In this document: piece after piece, positions 58,375-64,000 of the stretch | Position numbering within the stretch: position 1 is the first letter of the stretch | How the letters are laid out: every line of letters begins with the position of its first letter | From: Bilabrum cf. latius | Taxonomy: Eukaryota > Bigyra: Bicosoecida > Bigyra > Bicosoecida | DNA: 64,000 nt | Reading direction: 5' to 3' | Assembly: GCA_965178125.1 (NCBI GenBank) | Contig: OZ237761.1 | Span: 859,301-923,300, forward strand | The notes under the pieces: model-generated | Seen by the model: the letters and a program-made list of their open reading frames with translations, nothing else | Told to the model about the DNA's origin: nothing | Databases searched by the model: none | Made by a program: the position numbers and the translations under genes

Positions 58375-61300
58375 ATGAATGACCCGGCACCTGGAGCAGG
58401 TGCCAATGGCGAGGCTCCGATCGACCCTGCGGACTGGAACCTCCAGCTGTACGCCGAGGAGACTGGCCAGCTCCTGCAGGCATGGCAGGCCATGCAGGAG
58501 GCAGTGCACAGCTAGCCGACGGACCTTGGTGCCCTTCAGCCAGCGGGCATGCCTGCCATTCTGAACCGGGTGAGCATGAACAGGGCAGCTGGTGCCGATA
58601 CCCCGGGAGCTCAGCCGCCACAGCACGCACTCTTTCTTCCCTACGTGCCTTCGAATGCGCGCAGATTCAAGACCCTGCAAGCCGTGACCTGGCAGAGACT
58701 TGCTTGGAGAAGCATGGTGCTGATGCCATTCCACCCGTAGGGGTCAGCACGGTGCTGACTGAAGCAGAGCACCTTCGCCACCTGGAGCACCTGGAGGTCG
58801 CGCTGCGAGAGGCTGACCGCATCGTGTCGGGAGATGCGGCCGAAGTAGCGGCAAGCCGGGCGCAAGTGGGGCCTGGGCTTCTTGGGCTTCTGTCCGTGTC
58901 TCGGGTAGAAGGTGCCAGTGCGATCGAGCAGACGCTGGTACGGCAGCTGCGACGCTTCGTCCCATCGTACGGCCCCGCACTCGCGGTAGAGGGAGGACCT
59001 GACCCGCTCGAGAGGATTCAGCCACTGGTGGACGACAAGCCCCAGCACGAGAGGCCCCAGGACGGCTACGATGCGTCCGCAGACGCAACAGGAGGGCTGG
59101 AGAGCACCAGGGGCTTCATGCTGGATGCGCACCTGACGGTGTCTGCCCTGGCCATGCTGCCGTGCGGCGGGCCGGGAGGCCGTGACCACTCGCTGCAAGC
59201 CATCCTGGGGCGGCAGCTGGATCGGCTCACCATGCACGAGCCTCGTGAGGCCGTCCGCTTCCAAGTAGCTGACGTCGCCGTTGGAGTGCGAGATGCCGTG
59301 GTGGTACCGGCGGGCGGGGCCGCGGGCGGGGCGGGTGCGGCAATGGGAACCGTTGGGTGCAGGATGGACCGGAAGTATCTGCAGATCCTCAGCCCGAGGG
59401 AGCAAGTGGAGAAGCAGAGGATCCACTGCGATGGGAAAGGCATCGCGAAGCGCTTCAGCGTGGCCACGCTGCTGAACTCCCCCGTGCCAAAGGACGGCCG
59501 AGACGAGGCGGACTTCGAATACGACTTCGAGGACACGCGCCCCGGCCTGGAGGGCGTGTGGGTTGCCCCCAGCGGAGATCAAATGTTCTGGTGCAGCGAC
59601 ATGGATACCTTGGAGAAAGCGGAAGGCGAGGACCATGAGAACTACCTGGCTCGCCTCCGCGGCCTGCTACCCCCCTCATCGAGCGTGCTGCAGGCTATCG
59701 AGGGCGATGAGGACCTTCCCAAGCTGCAGAAGAGGCCCCTGGAGCAGGTTGACATCAGTCTGCCGGTGCTGAGGCTCGGAGATGCCGTCGTGACCGCCAT
59801 GGTGCCGCGCGGTGCCGGTAGTCACGTGATGTTCGGTCGGGACTACTCGCAGCCATCCGTGGGCGCCGGCAAGGAGCTCGACGAGGGGCGGTGGCTGTCC
59901 AGCTGCAGCGACGGCTGGAAGCCAAACGGCATGGAGGCCGACGTCGTTTCGCAGGGGATCCTGTACGCATTCGGTCGCGCTCTGGAGGCCGTCGCGGGAC
60001 TCTTCCTGCTTCGCTTGGCCGTGCACAGCGTGCGCAAGAAGGAGAAGCTTCAGAACGTCTCGCGGGCCCACCATGTGCTGATGTCCCTCAGCCTCGGCGC
60101 CGCGGACCCGCTTTCTGGTGGAAGCAGTGCGGCCCATGCAGTGGCAGTTCGCAGCTTCCTGTCCGAGGAGGAGGAGCACGACGCCCGCGCGGACTTGCAG
60201 GCCGTTCCAATCAGCTCGCCATCGTTCCTGCTCGCTGAGGCGCTCAAGCAGCTGTCGAAGGCCAGCCAATGCCCGCGGTCCGCTTGGAATGAGGACCCGG
60301 TGCTCGGCAAGTGCGCTCCTGACGTTCAGGAGCTGCTCCAAGACATCCTACGGGCGTGTCTCATCAAGGTTCACGGTGCGGGAGGCAAGAACTACGGCTT
60401 CATCGAGGCGCTCCGGTGCGTGAAGGGCCTCAGCCTCGACCAGGAGGCAGGTGTGGCTGCCGAGGACGGAGAAGCGAGGGTGGATGGCCCCCTGGACGCC
60501 GCTGCCAGCAGCAGCTCGCTGCTGCTCGACAGGAAGGCTGGTGCTGGCGAGCCCGCATCGCTGGTCGGATTTGGTACCTTCGTGTCGGTTGACTTGGCAA
60601 CCTTGGCAAGTCCCTCTGTAGCATCGGGGATGGCCGGGTTCCCAAGCACTCGGGGCCTCTGCCGCGAGCTGGGGCACGCTCGAGGCTCCGTGTCGGGACT
60701 TCCGTCCTTTCCGTCGGCGGCACGCTTGGAGGTAGTCCCGAGCGATGCAAAGCAGATCCACCCCCATTTCTTATGGAGTGAGGTGGCCAGCTGCGCGTTC
60801 CGGCTGAGGTTCACGCAGGCGTAGCCAGCCGTGACCTTGCAGCAGCTGCAGCACGACTGGTCGGAGCTTGCAGGCCGTGGCCAGGCTCTCAACGATGTGG
60901 CACTGACCCTGCTTCTGCAGTCGGCACACAAAGTGCAGCTGTACAGCGAGGAGTTCCGTGCAGAGGGCACCAGTGGCAGCCACGTCCCACGAGGGGATCA
61001 GTGCCTGCGCGCTCTGCGCAAGATTCGGGAGCAGCTGCGTAAAGGACAACTTGAGGAGGAGGTTGCACTGCCCTTGATCTGGAGGGAGCTGTGTGCTGCC
61101 GGACAGGTCCAATTCAACGTGATGCATCGAGCCTTCAAGCGCCGCAACTGCGTTAAGGTAGAAGTAAGCGCATGCGGGCCGCAGGTGCTCCGCGCGGTTG
61201 GCGTGGCTCTAGCGGAGGCCAAGCAGCGAGCGGCTGCTGGATTTGCTCGAAGGCCCTGCGGTCTCATGTCTGGTGTGATTCGCCGCGTCCCTGTGGCAGT

Positions 61301-62449
61301 AGCACGTGATCTGTGCGGCATTCTGACTCGTGCGGTGACCCAGGGCTTGGTGTGGGCCTCGAGAGCCTTGGAGGAGAGCATGAAGAGCGCAGAGACCGAC
61401 ATCTTGCTCCGCGACGGCCTTGGCATTGTAGCGGAGTCCGTGATCCGCACGTGCTTGAACATGTCTGTGCAGGCTTCCGCTGGGATGTGGGGCCAGTTCT
61501 ACTCTGCCAAGATCCAGAGGCGAGAAGCATCGCTGGTGACGAGCGCCGACCTTCGCGATGCCGTGCAGAGGCACCTGATGGGGAGATGTGCTACTCTCAT
61601 TCAGCGCCTATCTATTCCGGACACGGACCTGAATGCGGACGCGCAGGTTGCTGTCGCCATCCTGGATGCCCTCGCGGTTATTGTCTCGGATGGAGCCGTG
61701 GAGAGTGTCAGAGCGCTGCACGCCTCCGGGCGCGCTGACCTGCGTGAGATGCTGCTGGACGCGGCGGCTCTGCTCATGCTTGCGGTCGTCAACGTCTGGA
61801 GCGCTGTGGCTGCGTGCGGAGGGGCCATTGCCCGGACCAAGACCAGGGACGGCGGCTCCATGGCAGGGGTGATCTGGGGGAGCCCGCAGGAGCCGCGCAT
61901 GGCTATGCTGTCCTTGCTTCGGCTCGTTGCCCCTGGCACAGTGAGTCGCGCAGACCTGGGGACCGTGCTCTGCTGGTGGCAGAGTCCAGAGCTCATTGGA
62001 GCGATTTTGCGCGCCAGCCCGATCCAAGCTCCCACAAAGGTCATCATGATGACGCCGGCACGGATTGGCGCCGAGGTGGAACGGCTTCTGAGCCTGTCCT
62101 CCTAGCTCAACGAGGTGACGGTACCGCGCGGTGCATCCAACACGCGCCGATCGGTAAGTTTGCTGGCTCGAGCCTCTGCCATGTGGGCTCAGCTGCAGGA
62201 GCAGATGGCTGCAAGCCGCTTTGAAATCGCCACCGCGCTGTCTAGGGCAAGCGCTGCCACCCCGATGGTCGCACTTGCGGACGAAGGCACCCTCCTCAAG
62301 GGAGGTAAGGAGGAGCTGCCAAGAGGGATCCTGCGTGCTCCCAAGATCCGGCTGCTCACAGGGCCTCTGGTGCTTGCCATTCCGGCGAGAGGGAACCCAG
62401 CGGACGGGTACAAGGTGGCGAGGATGCCACCGATGGGCAGGCCTAGCAC
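58375..62449 (+). CDS. Large unrecognised protein, truncated by telomere array 3
   Basis: Exon 1 (58375-58569) begins MNDPAPGAGANGEAP. A 95-bp intron (GTGAGC...GCGCAG) joins in phase 0 to exon 2 at 58665, which stays open for over 3.7 kb to the telomere junction. TAG codons are at 58513, 60822 and 62103. The protein (about 1,325 residues preserved) alternates helical and acidic segments, for example DADVPxG-free blocks such as ESTRGFMLDAHLTVSALAML, YLQILSPREQVEKQRIHCDG, and a helical C-terminal part. I recognise no family. The frame ends not at a stop but at a T-run followed by TTAGGG repeats, so the true C-terminus is lost here. Confidence 0.65.
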
Positions 62450-62456
62450 TTTTTTT

Positions 62457-62459
62457 TTA

Positions 62460-62490
<31 letters not shown>

Positions 62491-62920
62491 GGTTAGGGTT
62501 AGGGTTAGGGTTAGGGTTAGGGTTAGGGTTAGGGTTAGGGTTAGGGTTAGGGTTAGGGTTAGGGTTAGGGTTAGGGTTAGGGTTAGGGTTAGGGTTAGGG
62601 TTAGGGTTAGGGTTAGGGTTAGGGTTAGGGTTAGGGTTAGGGTTAGGGTTAGGGTTAGGGTTAGGGTTAGGGTTAGGGTTAGGGTTAGGGTTAGGGTTAG
62701 GGTTAGGGTTAGGGTTAGGGTTAGGGTTAGGGTTAGGGTTAGGGTTAGGGTTAGGGTTAGGGTTAGGGTTAGGGTTAGGGTTAGGGTTAGGGTTAGGGTT
62801 AGGGTTAGGGTTAGGGTTAGGGTTAGGGTTAGGGTTAGGGTTAGGGTTAGGGTTAGGGTTAGGGTTAGGGTTAGGGTTAGGGTTAGGGTTAGGGTTAGGG
62901 TTAGGGTTAGGGTTAGGGTT
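62457..62920 (+). repeat. Telomere array 3, about 76 TTAGGG units
   Basis: Begins with two imperfect units (TTAGG, TTTAGGG) after a run of nine or ten T, then exact TTAGGG. It caps the DNA on its left in the correct orientation and on its right joins bacterial sequence within a codon. Confidence 0.97.
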
Positions 62921-63103
62921 AACGCGGATGGCAGAAGACAGGGGATCGTCCGGATCCCGCGTGTCGTCTATTTCTGCGATCAAACTGGCAAGAGAGCGAT
63001 GTTCGGCTCTTACGGCTTGGTCGATGACCGCCCAAAATTCAGCTTCCAGAGCCACGCTGGTGCGGTGTCCGTGCAGGGAAACCGATCTTTTCTGGAGCGC
63101 CAT
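62921..63103 (-). CDS. Bacterial ribbon-helix-helix protein (RHH_4 type), 3' truncated
   Basis: About 60 residues from the ATG at 63103 (MALQKRSVSLHGHRTSVALE; FWAVIDQAV; SLASLIAEID; LSSAIRV) match the small alphaproteobacterial ribbon-helix-helix DNA-binding family. The sequence then runs into the telomere array where these proteins normally finish with a short hydrophobic end, so only a few C-terminal residues are missing. Its stop codon is absent. Confidence 0.8.
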
Positions 63104-63108
63104 AAGGG

Positions 63109-63315
63109 TTAGTCGTTGCCGGGCAGAGTGGTGGCCGGTCCGTCAAGCTTATGGCCATCGACCTGTTTTTCAAGCATGTCCCTGCGCCGGCGGTCTGCCT
63201 CGCGTTCGGCTTTGGTCCGGCCAAACTTCTGGCGGTTGCTTTCGGCGGTTTTTTCCTTGGTTTGCCGCTGCTTCTGCTTGCGCGCCTGGCGCAGATTGAC
63301 AATCTCGCCGCTCAT
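63109..63315 (-). CDS. DUF4169 family protein
   Basis: Sixty-eight residues from ATG (63315-63313) to TAA (63111-63109). MSGEIVNLRQARKQKQRQ and FGRTKAEREADRRRRD are the conserved features of this small, basic alphaproteobacterial family; function unknown. It lies 5 bp upstream of the ribbon-helix-helix gene and 16 bp downstream of sspB, suggesting one operon, an order common in Rhizobiales and relatives. Confidence 0.88.
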   Translation of the reverse strand: MSGEIVNLRQARKQKQRQTKEKTAESNRQKFGRTKAEREADRRRRDMLEKQVDGHKLDGPATTLPGND

Positions 63316-63331
63316 GGCCTTTTCCTGAAGG

Positions 63332-63907
63332 TCAGGTTTTTTTCCGGAATGCATCCAGCGAGACTACCTCACCGCCGCCGTCACTGTCTTCCGTGTCTTG
63401 ATCCGGTTTTTTGGCTTTTTTCTCAGCTTCGACTGCAGGAACATCATCCTGCTTGTTGTCCGCTGTCATCAGCTTCTCGGTGGTTTCCTGTTCCGCCTTC
63501 GCAAGCTCTTCGACCGCTTCCAGCAGATCTTCCGGTAGTTCCTCGGCTGTCTTGCCAGGATCGAATTCTAGCGCGAATTGAACGGAAGGATCAAAGAAGC
63601 CCTTGATTGCTGAGAAAGGCACCAGCAGCTTTTCCGGGACGCCGCCAAAGGACAGGCCAACTTCAAAGGCATGTTCGCCGATCGCCAGATCCCAGAACTG
63701 GTGCTGCAGGACGATGGTCATTTCCTGCGGGTAGCGCTCTTTCAAACGCTGGGAGATTTTCACACCCGGTGCGGTCGTTTCAAACGCGATGTAGAAGTGG
63801 TGGTCGCCCGGCAGGCCGGTGCGTCCAACCTCCGCAAGGATTTTCTTCACAGCACCACGCAGGGCATCCTGGATCAGGATATCGTATCGCAACAGGTCTT
63901 CAGACAT
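63332..63907 (-). CDS. sspB: ClpXP adaptor SspB, alphaproteobacterial type
   Basis: SspB tethers ssrA-tagged and other substrates to the ClpXP protease. The frame encodes 191 residues from ATG (63907-63905) to TGA. Conserved features are LLRYDILIQDALRGAVKKIL, LPGDHHFYIAFET, VLQHQFWDL and VGLSFGGVPEKL with the following PFSAIKGFFDPSV, which build the substrate-binding groove. A disordered acidic linker (residues about 130-180) leads to the C-terminal VVSLDAFRKK, the ClpX-docking tail. It is the first gene of the bacterial cluster. Confidence 0.95.
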   Translation of the reverse strand: MSEDLLRYDILIQDALRGAVKKILAEVGRTGLPGDHHFYIAFETTAPGVKISQRLKERYPQEMTIVLQHQFWDLAIGEHAFEVGLSFGGVPEKLLVPFSAIKGFFDPSVQFALEFDPGKTAEELPEDLLEAVEELAKAEQETTEKLMTADNKQDDVPAVEAEKKAKKPDQDTEDSDGGGEVVSLDAFRKKT

Positions 63908-64000
63908 CGTGTTCAGTCGAATCTCGCTTTGAATTTAATCTCAGAAAAGCACATTGACGGGCAAGGTTCAAAAAGGAAAGGCCCTTTTCCAAGGATAGCG
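63908..64000 (-). promoter_or_regulatory. Upstream region of bacterial sspB
   Basis: These 93 bp precede the sspB start on the minus strand and probably contain its promoter. A TTGAAC hexamer (around 63967-63972, minus strand) is a possible -35 element; no clear -10 is evident. No other gene is visible before the window ends. Confidence 0.3.

Noticed and set aside
1-62449. Interpretation of the TAG-interrupted genes as pseudogenes or frameshift errors
   Set aside because: Frames are preserved on both sides, only TAG and never TAA or TGA occurs, splice phases fit, and even the transposase and signal-bearing C-termini are intact.
1-62449. TAG meaning leucine, tyrosine or a special amino acid such as pyrrolysine
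   Set aside because: No TAG column aligns with Leu between the paralogues, only one aligns with Tyr, the codons are too frequent and dispersed for a special amino acid, and CAG/CAA partners favour Gln.

Overview
This window is nuclear DNA of a GC-rich, gene-dense protist up to about 62.92 kb, followed by about 1.1 kb of alphaproteobacterial DNA. Eukaryotic features are GT-AG introns (10 placed here, 89-213 bp, all with GTGAG donors), TTAGGG telomere arrays, and proteins such as coatomer beta, kinesin-13, OST48 and CPSF30-YTH. I cannot name the organism.

The dominant feature is the genetic code. Almost every eukaryotic gene carries in-frame TAG codons, about 70 in total. Homology, PTS1 signals and reading frames resume after them, while genes end only at TGA or TAA. 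Two diverged paralogues at 39-52 kb show TAG replacing CAG or CAA, so TAG most likely means glutamine. All gene models below assume this; a standard-code annotation would break most of them.

Layout: 0-36 kb is a single-copy housekeeping region. It holds COPB1 (partial), a membrane protein, an unknown protein, the peroxisomal multifunctional enzyme (HSD17B4 type), a TMEM42-like protein, FRA10AC1, CPSF30-YTH, kinesin-13, an SLC19 transporter, OST48, beta-mannosidase, a DUF2236 oxygenase, malonyl-CoA decarboxylase, SCOT and UTP13/TBL3. Many genes are head-to-head, four pairs only 122-176 bp apart. Three enzymes concern acyl-CoA and ketone metabolism, two ending in a peroxisomal AKL.

36.1-38.9 kb is a pogo/Tigger-like DNA transposon with 32-bp terminal inverted repeats. 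38.9-52.3 kb is a tandem array of about 4.8-kb units carrying P-loop NTPase genes resembling Crinkler/RHS-type proteins. Two copies are decayed and one is open, and each full repeat also carries a captured fragment of the neighbouring UTP13 gene.

52.4-62.9 kb is telomeric and subtelomeric: a 58-bp tandem repeat, three (TTAGGG)n arrays all in the same orientation, a 310-319-bp tandem repeat, and a divergent pair of unrecognised genes, the second cut off by the third telomere array. That array then abuts a truncated bacterial ribbon-helix-helix gene, followed by DUF4169 and sspB. The bacterial join is most simply a chimeric assembly, but the telomere junctions themselves look like chromosome healing sites.
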